A stretch of DNA of 64,000 bases from Oxyruncus cristatus (taxonomy: Eukaryota > Chordata > Aves > Passeriformes > Cotingidae). The notes beneath the pieces are model-generated. The model made no database searches and had not been told where the DNA came from. It saw only the letters and a list, made by a program, of their open reading frames with translations. Location of the stretch: assembly GCA_013399855.1 (NCBI GenBank), contig VXAY01002371.1:1712367-1776366 (forward strand), read 5' to 3'. Shown here in pieces: positions 60,201 through 64,000 of the stretch (positions are counted from its first letter, which is position 1; each line of letters begins with the position of its first letter). A program made the position numbers and the translations under genes.

Positions 60201-60602
60201 TTACACGTGATAGAGCCCTACTTTCCTGGGGATGACTGAACACCTGCCTGCCTGTGGGCAGTAGTGAATTAATTCCTTGTTTTGCTTTGCTTGTACATGC
60301 AGCCTTTTCTTTACGTATTAAACTGTCTTTATCTCAATCCATGAGTTTTCTCAGCTTTTGCCTTTCCGATTCACTCCCCCATCCCACTGGCGGAGAAGTG
60401 AGTAATGTGTAATGTGGGGCTTAGTTGCTGGCTGTTATTAAACCATGACATCTCTTCATTGAATTAATGAATATATTTTTTATTATTCAGGGAACACCAG
60501 TATTTGTTCACGCTGGACCTTTTGCTAACATTGCACATGGAAATTCTTCTGTTTTGGCAGATAAAATTGCCCTTAAATTAGTTGGAGAGAAAGGATTTGT
60601 AG
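178..60602 (+). CDS. MTHFD1L: MTHFD1L, mitochondrial 10-formyl-THF synthetase (partial gene, 19 exons, both ends outside the window)
   Basis: The product is known to catalyse formate + THF + ATP <-> 10-formyl-THF + ADP + Pi in the mitochondrial matrix. It releases formate from mitochondrial one-carbon units for cytosolic purine and thymidylate synthesis. Nineteen exons join in phase into 1,874 nt without a stop. Exons 1-9 encode the dehydrogenase/cyclohydrolase-like domain and exons 10-19 the start of the formate-THF ligase domain, with P-loop TPLGEGKST and signature [16 protein letters not shown]1L is preferred over the cytosolic trifunctional paralogue MTHFD1 because of stretches such as [27 protein letters not shown] and [15 protein letters not shown], and because the N-terminal domain lacks the MTHFD1 catalytic Tyr and Lys. 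Transcription runs + throughout. The targeting peptide, start codon, ligase C-terminus and UTRs are not in the window. Identification rests on recalled family sequences, not a search. Confidence 0.96.
263..2951 (+). other. MTHFD1L: Intron 1-2 (2.7 kb)
   Basis: Moderately GC-rich unique-looking intron. No repeat, gene or conserved element was recognised. Small open frames here have no family resemblance. Confidence 0.8.
2952..3002 (+). CDS. MTHFD1L: MTHFD1L window exon 2: degenerate YxxxK catalytic helix
   Basis: A 51-nt phase-0 exon with acceptor CCCCAAG and donor GTAAGC, encoding [17 protein letters not shown]. In MTHFD1 the equivalent helix carries the catalytic YxxxK motif (Tyr52 and Lys56 in human numbering). 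Counting back from the conserved downstream glycine, the two positions here are Ile and Asn, so the motif is absent. This agrees with the known loss of dehydrogenase/cyclohydrolase activity in MTHFD1L. Confidence 0.92.
3003..3079 (+). other. MTHFD1L: Very short intron (77 nt)
   Basis: This intron starts GTAAGC and ends CGACAG. At 77 nt it is close to the practical minimum for a vertebrate spliceosomal intron, while its neighbours are kilobases long. Both flanking exons are phase 0. Exons 2 and 3 probably behave as one unit in exon definition. Confidence 0.9.
3080..3133 (+). CDS. MTHFD1L: MTHFD1L window exon 3
   Basis: A 54-nt phase-0 exon (acceptor TTTCGACAG, donor GTAACT) encoding [18 protein letters not shown]. 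It corresponds to the second beta-strand and the following loop of the D/C fold (IGIKATHIKLPRTTTESE in MTHFD1). The CLP.(D/G)SS pattern is the MTHFD1L form of this strand. Confidence 0.93.
3134..5642 (+). other. MTHFD1L: Intron 3-4 (2.5 kb)
   Basis: AT-rich intron containing a short poly-G stretch (about 3505-3513) and a short (TA)n near 4849-4858. Nothing else was recognised. Confidence 0.8.
5643..5767 (+). CDS. MTHFD1L: MTHFD1L window exon 4: contains KPEKDVDG motif
   Basis: A 125-nt exon, phase 0 in and phase 2 out, with donor GTAAGT. It encodes [20 protein letters not shown] followed by [22 protein letters not shown]. The PEKDVDG motif, with the folate-site aspartate of the D/C family, is kept. 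The catalytic Gln of the MTHFD1 VQLP motif (Gln100) is replaced by Asp in LDLP. This exon joins in frame to exon 5 through the split GG|A glycine codon. Confidence 0.95.
5768..6875 (+). other. MTHFD1L: Intron 4-5 (1.1 kb)
   Basis: Unique-looking intronic sequence. No feature was recognised. Confidence 0.8.
6876..6976 (+). CDS. MTHFD1L: MTHFD1L window exon 5
   Basis: A 101-nt exon with acceptor CACTGCAG and donor GTGAGT, phase 2 in and phase 1 out. It encodes [20 protein letters not shown] then [13 protein letters not shown]. It aligns with the family segment (INAGRLARGD..CFIPCTPKGCLELI in MTHFD1) that joins the folate-site half to the Rossmann half of the D/C fold. Confidence 0.94.
6977..7901 (+). 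other. MTHFD1L: Intron 5-6 (0.9 kb)
   Basis: The first part is AT-rich. From about 7670 the sequence becomes GC-rich and stays so into exon 6. No repeat was recognised. Confidence 0.8.
7902..8026 (+). CDS. MTHFD1L: MTHFD1L window exon 6: altered Rossmann nucleotide-binding loop
   Basis: A 125-nt exon, phase 1 in and phase 0 out, with acceptor TCGCGCAG and donor GTGAGT. It encodes [20 protein letters not shown] and then [22 protein letters not shown]. The strand LLVG and the following glycine-rich loop sit where MTHFD1 has VVVGRSKIVGAP, which binds NADP. The Arg-Ser pair of that motif is missing here. The exon is notably GC-richer than the surrounding introns. The junction with exon 5 looks about four residues shorter than human MTHFD1L as I recall it. 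Confidence 0.92.
8027..15685 (+). other. MTHFD1L: Intron 6-7 (7.7 kb)
   Basis: The longest of the introns in the D/C-like half. It contains the sense CR1 fragment at 8255-8686 and a T-run at about 15538-15549. From 8700 to 15500 I recognise no gene or repeat. Confidence 0.8.
8255..8686 (+). mobile_element. CR1 LINE 3' fragment, sense to the gene
   Basis: Translation across this stretch gives the C-terminal end of CR1 ORF2: [20 protein letters not shown], then an in-frame TAG, then [26 protein letters not shown] and a TSERTRG motif. It is followed by a typical 3' end with GATGATCTCAGG, TTTTTCCAACCTGATTG and a degraded TGATTCTTTGATTCTGTG tail. The element is a strongly 5'-truncated, decayed copy inside the intron after exon 6. 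The start is approximate. Confidence 0.85.
15686..15797 (+). CDS. MTHFD1L: MTHFD1L window exon 7
   Basis: A 112-nt exon with acceptor GTCCCTAG and donor GTAAGA, phase 0 in and phase 1 out. It encodes [20 protein letters not shown] then [17 protein letters not shown]. It aligns with the family segment HEADIVVLGSPKPEEIPLTW in MTHFD1L. The WIKPG turn and following strand are conserved features of the D/C Rossmann half. Confidence 0.94.
15798..19687 (+). other. MTHFD1L: Intron 7-8 (3.9 kb)
   Basis: Unique-looking intron with no repeat recognised. A GC-richer patch lies at about 18640-18800. Confidence 0.8.
19688..19767 (+). CDS. MTHFD1L: MTHFD1L window exon 8: divergent Asn-rich segment
   Basis: An 80-nt exon with acceptor TTTTACAG and an atypical donor GTTAGT, phase 1 in and phase 0 out. 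It encodes [19 protein letters not shown] and LAIAMRMQ. The last part aligns with the LAAALRIQ helix of human MTHFD1L. The middle is poorly conserved and Asn/Gln-rich, at a position where active D/C enzymes keep a conserved VGDV segment. Phases match exons 7 and 9 (112 + 80 = 192 nt), which supports it as a genuine exon despite low conservation. Confidence 0.85.
19768..20457 (+). other. MTHFD1L: Intron 8-9 (0.7 kb)
   Basis: AT-rich intron. Nothing was recognised. Confidence 0.8.
20458..20555 (+). CDS. MTHFD1L: MTHFD1L window exon 9: linker between D/C-like and ligase domains
   Basis: A 98-nt exon with acceptor AAAACCAG and donor GTAATA, phase 0 in and phase 2 out. It encodes [20 protein letters not shown] then [12 protein letters not shown]. 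The [12 protein letters not shown](S) segment is diagnostic for MTHFD1L at the end of the N-terminal domain. The split AG|T serine codon joins it to SDIEIS in exon 10. Confidence 0.94.
20556..24901 (+). other. MTHFD1L: Intron 9-10 (4.3 kb)
   Basis: Holds the sense CR1 fragment at 21318-21706 and an A-run at about 22390. The rest shows nothing I can identify. Confidence 0.8.
21318..21706 (+). mobile_element. CR1 LINE 3' fragment, sense to the gene
   Basis: The stretch runs from a decayed GAGCTGAGACTGCTTAGTCTGG (family consensus for FSLEKRRL) through coding remnants equivalent to [19 protein letters not shown]. It then reaches a CR1 3' UTR with GGGGGGTTGGACCAGATGAC, CTCCAGAGGTCCCTTTCAAC and a TGTGATTCTGTAATTCTAA tail. 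Several frame breaks mark it as old. It lies in the intron after exon 9. The 5' boundary is approximate. Confidence 0.85.
24902..25075 (+). CDS. MTHFD1L: MTHFD1L window exon 10: start of formate-THF ligase domain
   Basis: A 174-nt exon, phase 2 in and out, with acceptor CCTTTCCAG and donor GTAAGA. It encodes [40 protein letters not shown] and [19 protein letters not shown]. This is the conserved N-terminal part of the formate-THF ligase fold ([31 protein letters not shown] in MTHFD1). Conservation rises sharply here compared with exons 1-9, as expected for the catalytically active domain. Confidence 0.97.
25304..25320 (+). repeat. CR1-tail-like microsatellite remnant
   Basis: TTCTATGATTCTATGA is the short 3' tail repeat typical of bird CR1 elements. 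No CR1 body can be seen upstream, so this may be the last trace of an eroded or extremely truncated insertion, or chance. Confidence 0.35.
27223..27236 (+). repeat. Short (GT)7 microsatellite
   Basis: Seven GT units in the intron between exons 10 and 11. It is potentially polymorphic and has no other significance visible. Confidence 0.7.
29196..29251. repeat. Perfect 16-bp inverted repeat (hairpin) with 24-nt loop
   Basis: The left arm AAAACTTACTTTGCCA (29196-29211) is the exact reverse complement of the right arm TGGCAAAGTAAGTTTT (29236-29251). Complementarity stops at both outer ends. It lies deep in the intron between exons 10 and 11. The origin is unknown: an eroded short transposon or a chance or structural hairpin are both possible. 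Confidence 0.85.
31294..31310 (+). repeat. A17 homopolymer
   Basis: A run of 17 A in the intron between exons 10 and 11. The sequence before it shows no recognisable retrocopy or SINE, and I see no flanking duplication, so it is listed only as a simple repeat. Confidence 0.8.
32817..32953 (+). CDS. MTHFD1L: MTHFD1L window exon 11: P-loop of formate-THF ligase
   Basis: A 137-nt exon, phase 2 in and phase 1 out, with acceptor TTTTGCCAG and a weak donor GTACAT. It encodes [40 protein letters not shown] and TFGVK. The ATP-binding loop TPLGEGKST lies at 32827-32853. The exon ends inside the family signature [11 protein letters not shown], which continues in exon 12. All P-loop residues (G, E, G, K, S/T) are intact, so the ligase active site looks functional. 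Confidence 0.97.
32954..34198 (+). other. MTHFD1L: Intron 11-12 (1.2 kb)
   Basis: It begins with the weak donor GTACAT and splits the ligase signature [11 protein letters not shown]. No repeat was recognised. Confidence 0.8.
34199..34245 (+). CDS. MTHFD1L: MTHFD1L window exon 12: glycine-rich FTHFS signature
   Basis: A 47-nt exon, phase 1 in and phase 0 out, with acceptor CCTGTGCAG and donor GTGAGA. It encodes [16 protein letters not shown], the rest of the formate-tetrahydrofolate ligase signature begun in exon 11. It is one of the smallest exons in the window and is perfectly conserved as far as I recall the family. Confidence 0.96.
34246..35182 (+). other. MTHFD1L: Intron 12-13 (0.9 kb)
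   Basis: Contains the CR1 tail remnant at 34301-34360 and is otherwise featureless. Confidence 0.8.
34301..34360 (+). mobile_element. CR1 3'-tail remnant close to the exon 12 donor
   Basis: The segment reads GTTGAAGGTCAGACTTGATG, then TTTTGGAGATCTTTTCCAACC and TTAGTGATTCTGTGAT. This is the typical terminal 60 bases of a bird CR1 in sense orientation. No coding part is visible upstream, so it is a very short 5'-truncated insertion or an eroded one. It starts 55 bp after the donor of exon 12. Confidence 0.75.
35183..35290 (+). CDS. MTHFD1L: MTHFD1L window exon 13
   Basis: A 108-nt phase-0 exon with acceptor CACCTTCTAG and donor GTGAGA. It encodes [20 protein letters not shown] and [16 protein letters not shown]. 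The [18 protein letters not shown].(I/L)D stretch is among the best conserved parts of formate-THF ligases from bacteria to vertebrates. The segment contributes to the active site. Confidence 0.97.
35291..36196 (+). other. MTHFD1L: Intron 13-14 (0.9 kb)
   Basis: AT-rich. The only structure noted is the tandem duplication at its 3' end. Confidence 0.8.
36135..36187 (+). repeat. 32-bp-period tandem duplication before the exon 14 acceptor
   Basis: TTTCATGAACTTCTTGTGTGT (36135-36155) recurs as TTTCATTAACTTCTTGTGTGT (36167-36187), 20 of 21 bases identical, 32 bp apart. The second copy contains a branch-point-like CATTAAC and ends in the polypyrimidine tract of exon 14. Confidence 0.85.
36197..36271 (+). 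CDS. MTHFD1L: MTHFD1L window exon 14
   Basis: A 75-nt phase-0 exon with acceptor TTTTCTAG and donor GTAAGT. It encodes [20 protein letters not shown] then LARLR. It matches the conserved [18 protein letters not shown] family segment. The acceptor lies just after a 32-bp tandem duplication (reported separately). Confidence 0.96.
36272..37628 (+). other. MTHFD1L: Intron 14-15 (1.4 kb)
   Basis: No repeat or gene was recognised. Short A- and T-runs occur near 37447 and 37495. Confidence 0.8.
37629..37731 (+). CDS. MTHFD1L: MTHFD1L window exon 15
   Basis: A 103-nt exon, phase 0 in and phase 1 out, with acceptor GTGTGTAG and donor GTATGT. It encodes [20 protein letters not shown] and [14 protein letters not shown]. 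The [12 protein letters not shown] motif is characteristic of formate-THF ligase domains. The split G|TG valine codon joins it to exon 16. Confidence 0.97.
37732..41933 (+). other. MTHFD1L: Intron 15-16 (4.2 kb)
   Basis: Contains the antisense CR1 fragment at 40285-41130. The remainder, including 37.8-40.2 kb, shows nothing recognised. Confidence 0.8.
40285..41130 (-). mobile_element. CR1 LINE fragment, antisense to the gene (reverse transcriptase C-terminal part)
   Basis: Read on the minus strand this region carries decayed CR1 ORF2. From high to low coordinate it gives [77 protein letters not shown] and a final [14 protein letters not shown]. The pattern is that of the RT palm (remnant of FADDTKL as FASDTKL) and the ORF2 C-terminus. 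Frameshifts interrupt it and both ends are truncated. An AAAG run at about 40254-40268 lies just beyond its 3' side. It lies in the intron between exons 15 and 16. Boundaries are approximate. Confidence 0.85.
41934..42010 (+). CDS. MTHFD1L: MTHFD1L window exon 16
   Basis: A 77-nt exon, phase 1 in and phase 0 out, with acceptor CTTATTTCAG and donor GTATGT. It encodes [20 protein letters not shown] and KGFVRQ. The [15 protein letters not shown] segment is near-invariant in eukaryotic formate-THF ligases; the first Leu is Val here. Confidence 0.97.
42362..42379. repeat. Perfect 18-bp AT-rich palindrome
   Basis: ATGTAATTTAAATTACAT equals its own reverse complement. It sits in AT-rich intronic DNA between exons 16 and 17. 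No function is evident. Confidence 0.8.
43014..43105 (-). mobile_element. CR1 3'-end remnant, antisense
   Basis: The + strand reads AAATCCTAGAGTGGTTTGGG, TTGGAAGGGACCTTAAAAATCATCT then GCAGGGACAACTTCCACTAG in order. This is the reverse complement of a common bird CR1 3' UTR (tail at the low-coordinate end). No ORF2 sequence remains. It lies in the intron between exons 16 and 17. Confidence 0.82.
45386..46100 (-). mobile_element. CR1 LINE 3' fragment, antisense (sister copy of the 55.6 kb element)
   Basis: The minus strand encodes remnants of the CR1 ORF2 C-terminus: [80 protein letters not shown] and [20 protein letters not shown]. The low-coordinate end is the 3' tail (CACAGAATCATACAATATAC). 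By eye it is roughly 90% identical to the 3' part of the element at 55565-57815, so the two are copies of the same subfamily. The insertion ends about 165 bp before exon 17. Confidence 0.9.
46265..46405 (+). CDS. MTHFD1L: MTHFD1L window exon 17
   Basis: A 141-nt phase-0 exon with acceptor CTTTACAG and donor GTATGT. It encodes [40 protein letters not shown] and PVTAEDL. It matches the conserved FDI.VASE.MA.LALT..L.D...RLG..V.A family block of formate-THF ligases. Confidence 0.97.
46406..53057 (+). other. MTHFD1L: Intron 17-18 (6.7 kb)
   Basis: A long AT-rich intron in which I recognise no transposon, gene or conserved element. It is notably free of CR1 compared with the introns on either side. 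Confidence 0.8.
53058..53126 (+). CDS. MTHFD1L: MTHFD1L window exon 18
   Basis: A 69-nt phase-0 exon with acceptor GTTTTTTAG and donor GTGAGT. It encodes [20 protein letters not shown] then TLE. It matches the G(V)TGAL.VL(M/L)KDA(I)KPNLMQTLE family block; Thr replaces the usual Asn before LMQTLE. Confidence 0.97.
55565..57815 (-). mobile_element. Long CR1 LINE (about 2.25 kb), antisense, internally deleted, containing an N
   Basis: The minus strand carries most of CR1 ORF2. From 5' (high coordinate): endonuclease remnants [20 protein letters not shown] and [12 protein letters not shown]; a central part [22 protein letters not shown] blocks [60 protein letters not shown] and [21 protein letters not shown]-terminal blocks [20 protein letters not shown] and [20 protein letters not shown] follow. 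Frameshifts make it non-coding. The RT palm around the FADD motif is damaged, and a single N at 56138 marks a seam where about 200 bp of CR1 is missing. The high-coordinate end is an ordinary 5' truncation within the endonuclease region. Confidence 0.93.
56138..56138. other. Ambiguous base N
   Basis: This is the only non-ACGT base in the window. It sits exactly at the boundary between two CR1 segments that are not contiguous in the sister copy at 45.4-46.1 kb, so it may mark an assembly join rather than a simple base ambiguity. Confidence 0.97.
60129..60136 (+). promoter_or_regulatory. LTR TATA box
   Basis: ATATAAAA lies about 275 bp into the solo LTR and 180 bp before its ATTAAA signal, the usual U3/R spacing. 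Activity is not known. Confidence 0.5.
60317..60322 (+). terminator. LTR polyadenylation signal (ATTAAA)
   Basis: ATTAAA followed by a T-rich stretch (CTGTCTTTATCTC) within the solo LTR is the likely R-region polyadenylation signal of the former provirus. It is in the same orientation as MTHFD1L. Confidence 0.5.
60491..60602 (+). CDS. MTHFD1L: MTHFD1L window exon 19 (last exon in the window)
   Basis: A 112-nt exon, phase 0 in and phase 1 out, with acceptor TTATTATTCAG and donor GTAAGT. It encodes [20 protein letters not shown] then [29 protein letters not shown] is a hallmark substrate-site block of formate-THF ligases. The next coding segment (VTEAGFGAD... in the family) is not found before base 64000, so the gene continues downstream. 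Confidence 0.97.
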
Positions 60603-63600
60603 GTAAGTAATTATTTGGTTTATTATGTTATGATTTGTTGGTAAATTGGTGAACAGTGATGTAAGTGAATGGAAAAATTAGCAATGAAAGGTAAGAATTC
60701 TACTTTATTATTAATATCAGCATAAAATAATCTTAAAATGAATGTGTAAAAAGCCAAAAGCACTTCTTCTCTTAACCTGCCCTTTGTCTCAAGTGATCCT
60801 ATCGCCATGTTTGAGACTCCTCAAGCTGGCTGAACCAGTAAATGACTGGATTGTATTGAAAGAGTTGCCCTGTTGTTCATTGTATTACTATCCATTTGAC
60901 CTCACTTGATAACCAACAGAAACCATTCTTTTTTCCTGCTGAATTATTTCTCTGCCAGTTCAGCAGTCTCAGCCAAATAAGAGGTCAGATGACCCTGAGC
61001 CACTGCAGAGGAACAGCAGAGGGAAGCTGGTTGAAGAAAGAGTAGTACTGCCTCATTTTCATGGCTGTGAGCCATTAGGTTGGTCCACCTGCATTGTCAA
61101 ACCTCATCATAAGGCCCTTAAGTTCCCATAAAAGCATTTGATTGGGCAGATTCTTTTTATATTAGGAATTCAGCCTGCACAAGCAACAGTAGACATATAG
61201 AACTTATGGTTGCAGGCCAAAAAAACTAGTGGCTGACCGTTTGAACTAGCTTCTTTAAAAATTGTCATGTGTGTTTAAACCTTAGAATTAATAAGATACA
61301 AGGAGTGTTGCTGCTTTGCAGTTGAAATGACTTTGCACTGCTGCAACCATTCTCTTCTGTGTCCTGCTCACCCAGATTGGCATCCATTAGTCCTAAAGTT
61401 GGAGTTCGAGTATCTGTGGAACAGTGCTCTTGAAGAGGTGCTTTAATATGAAACGTGAGGTTTCTAATGCTAGGACGCTTAAACTAGTAGAGAAACACTT
61501 ATGTATATGCTTATGTCATACGTTCATGTTGCTGTAAATGACATAAAGAGAACCAAATAACTTGAAAGGAAGTTTTTTTAAACAGAAAGTCTGTTCTATT
61601 TAAATTCATTGGTAATCATAGAAAAGATGAGTTGTTTGCATTGTTGTAGAATGTATATAGTTTTTGTTATGATACAAATCAACCTATATATTTACAGATT
61701 GAGAATAGAAAGGTTTCTTGTAAGAAGTTATTGATTACTGAACAAAAATATAGAAGGAAATCTTAAGAAGTTACAAAAATTAAAGAAAGTAAAAATAAAG
61801 GATTGAAACCTGTAGTGGATCATATTGACTTTGCAAAAAACCCAAAGAAATATGTCACTTTGATATTCTCTGAATAACAACAAAATGAGTGTACAAGTAG
61901 AAATTTTATTTATGTGTATTCAATTATCTTGAGGGCTTTCTTCTTTTTTAAGCAGTACTTGTTTATTTTCTATTTCTGTTTTACTTGTTTGTCTCTACAG
62001 AAGTAAGTTTCTGATCTCCCTAAGCATTCTGTACCTTGAATTTTTTTTAAATGGAGCAGCAAAGTTCACACAATGATTTTTAGATCCTTGTTAGGATATT
62101 TTTAACAAAATTAGTTCTTAGAGTCAGTTTTTACTAACCTCTGCCCTTCTGATTCAATATAATTTGCAAAGATTGTTGTGTATTTGCATGTAATATTTTT
62201 TTAGCAAAGAGGGTTCTTGGGAAAAGTTTGAATCAGTATTCCACTCTCACTTCTTCTGTTGAGGTTGGAGTAGCTACAAAAATGCTTGACCTGTGTAAGA
62301 AAATAGATCATTACTGTTAAGGTGATGAAACATGAGATTTTCAAGGTAGTCTGGGCACGTGTTATGTGTTTGCATTTCCTTTTTTAAATGTATGATCATG
62401 TCAGGGGAAAAGGTTGTTTTTTACAGTATTACTGTTGTGCAACTAAAGGGTCTGTTTATTTTGCTCTTAAATAATCAAACATCCATTCAAAGAACATTGT
62501 ACATTCTGAATACATTTTTTTAATGGTAATCAAATTGATATTTCACTAAGCCATGTTTGTTGTTCCATGGTTCTGTGGAATGAGGCCTAAAAGCATTTAG
62601 AGTAACTAACATTTTTCATAAGCCTAGTGAAGTGACTTTGTTTCTGCAGTGAGCAATCTTTTCAAGTGGGAAGTCTGGTTTGTATCACTTGAATGAGAGT
62701 ATGTTGGCAACAGTCTTGAGTCTTGATACAAGTTTTGGAGCCCGAAATATCACCTTGGATTTGGATTCCCTTCCATTCAGTGTGTCCCTCAGGCACTAAG
62801 AACATATCCTTCCATTTCTTGCTTTTTTTTGGTGTTATCCACCTGTTTGTCTTTAACACTCTTTTCTGCTTTATTTGTCTTTGGCCTGAGTTTCTCTGTT
62901 GCGAGACAAAGCAGCGTAGCTTCAATGGAGGAAAACCTTTGTGCGTTGCCAGCTAAAGGCTCTTGTTCAGATTTTATTCTGCAGAACACAAATCCCTGTG
63001 AAACTGACTTCAGAACAAGACTGCCTTGCTCTGTGGAGGAAGGAACTTCAACATGAAGATCCTTGTTAGATTATTAAAAGCAATAGTTCATAGAGTGGCC
63101 TACTTAAATAAACTTTGCAGGTAGTCACAAGTGTAAATGTTTGTTCTAATGGTTGTAATTACTGTATGGTTTAAAAAAATACATTTATTCTGGTAACCAG
63201 TTAGAGCATGTGGACAGAGGCTACATGTAGAACTCATTGGTTTATTAAGTGCTGTCCTATTCTACCCTACAAAACTGGAGTCTAAAATGACAGCTACAAA
63301 GTGTGTGCTAGCCCACATTGAAGGTCCCATCCATACAAACAGAGAGCCCAGTGCCTTGTGAATTCTGCGCGGCAAAGCAGTTACCAAGAAACGCCACTGC
63401 TTTCCTGCTTAGCCTGGAGTTTGCCTGAACCCTGTATGGCCATTGAAACCGGATGGGGAAGGTTGATCCCGCAGTTAATTCAGACAGACAGAGTGTGGGC
63501 CAGCTGTGCTGCAGTTGGATAACTACCTGAACAAGTTTAGTTACTTGCTCTTGCTCAAAGTAAAAATTTTCACCGTTCCATGTTTCCCTCGTCGCTCTTC

Positions 63601-64000
63601 TCAAGCATTGGATCTGACACTCATTGAATCTTGTATGAGCGATTAGAGTTCACATTCTGCCATGTAGGTTGGTTGCATAAGCTCATAAAAGAACCCAAGG
63701 GGTGCTAGAAATAGCGTAAGGTGTCTGGCAGAACCATGTGACTGGGAGAGGCATTTTAGGGAGCACAGGCTAAGAGACTGGCTCTCAGCCTTACGTAACT
63801 GCATCCAAAGCAGGAACATAAGATGTGACGTAGTCTGCAATTAAATTAATTTCCTGTATAGTGGAATAAATGTCTTTATATATGTGTGTTATCTCACCAT
63901 GATATGGGATGATTATATATAAATCATGTATACAATCTCTATATTTATTGGTTTATATATTTAGTATTTATATCTATTTTTAATTTATTCTTTTATTTGT
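60603..64000 (+). other. MTHFD1L: Start of the intron after exon 19 (runs off the window)
   Basis: Begins GTAAGT. No further exon or repeat was recognised. The last 130 bases are extremely AT-rich with TATATA runs. Confidence 0.8.

Larger units (their letters stand above)
59854..60450 (+). mobile_element. Solo LTR of an avian endogenous retrovirus, sense orientation
   Basis: The 597-bp element begins TGTGCTGGTTT and ends AAACCATGACA, imperfect inverted terminal repeats (9 of 11 matching) with TG...CA ends. Inside it, in promoter-like order on the + strand, are a TATA box (ATATAAAA, about 60129-60136) and an ATTAAA polyadenylation signal (60317-60322). The sequence resembles a family of retroviral LTRs I know from neoavian genomes. 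No gag, pol or env remnants flank it, so it is a solo LTR formed by LTR-LTR recombination. I see no clear target-site duplication. It ends 40 bp before exon 19. Confidence 0.85.
53127..60490 (+). other. MTHFD1L: Intron 18-19 (7.4 kb)
   Basis: The most repeat-laden intron. It holds the 2.25-kb antisense CR1 at 55565-57815 and the solo LTR at 59854-60450. From 53.1 to 55.5 kb and from 57.9 to 59.8 kb no feature was recognised. Confidence 0.8.

Noticed and set aside
1..64000. MTHFD1 (cytosolic trifunctional enzyme) as the gene identity
   Set aside because: The catalytic Tyr and Lys of the D/C domain are absent, and the linker [12 protein letters not shown] and other stretches match the MTHFD1L paralogue.
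1..64000. Bacterial-type systems (CRISPR, operons, defence islands, prophage)
   Set aside because: Canonical GT-AG introns, CR1 LINEs and AT-rich kilobase introns show vertebrate nuclear DNA; no regular direct repeat array or operon is present.
63870..64000. AT-rich TATATA end of window as a promoter or origin
   Set aside because: It is simple AT-rich intronic DNA with no associated gene start; the MTHFD1L reading frame continues beyond the window.

Overview
The window is the interior of one large vertebrate gene on the + strand: MTHFD1L, the mitochondrial monofunctional C1-tetrahydrofolate synthase (10-formyl-THF synthetase). I find 19 coding exons between 178 and 60602. Together they give 1,874 nt of open reading frame (about 624 codons). 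All 18 internal introns are GT-AG, every split codon joins in phase, and there is no internal stop or frameshift. The first exons (mitochondrial targeting peptide and start codon) lie before base 1, and the C-terminal half of the synthetase domain lies beyond base 64000. There is no second protein-coding gene, RNA gene, CRISPR array or other accessory system that I can support.

The organism is almost certainly a bird. The recognisable interspersed repeats are mainly CR1 LINE fragments, most of them 5'-truncated and several ending in the ATTCTRTGATTCT-type tail. There is also one solo LTR of an avian-type endogenous retrovirus, and no Alu, L1 or B-type SINE. The CR1 and LTR types resemble those I know from neoavian birds rather than galliforms, but the order cannot be fixed from sequence alone.

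Layout: 178-20555 (exons 1-9 of the window) encode the dehydrogenase/cyclohydrolase-like N-terminal domain, which in this paralogue is catalytically degenerate. 24902-60602 (exons 10-19) encode the first part of the formate-THF ligase domain, including the P-loop TPLGEGKST and the glycine-rich GGAAGGGY signature. The introns hold CR1 pieces at about 8.3, 21.3, 34.3, 40.3-41.1, 43.0, 45.4-46.1 and 55.6-57.8 kb, and the LTR at 59.85-60.45 kb. The rest of the intronic DNA is AT-rich, unique-looking sequence.

The points most worth a second look are: the sense-oriented solo LTR ending only 40 bp before an exon; a single N at the seam of an internally deleted CR1 copy; a perfect 16-bp inverted-repeat hairpin in a long intron; a 32-bp tandem duplication over a splice acceptor region; and the residue losses in the degenerate N-terminal domain. 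I found no convincing previously undescribed system.
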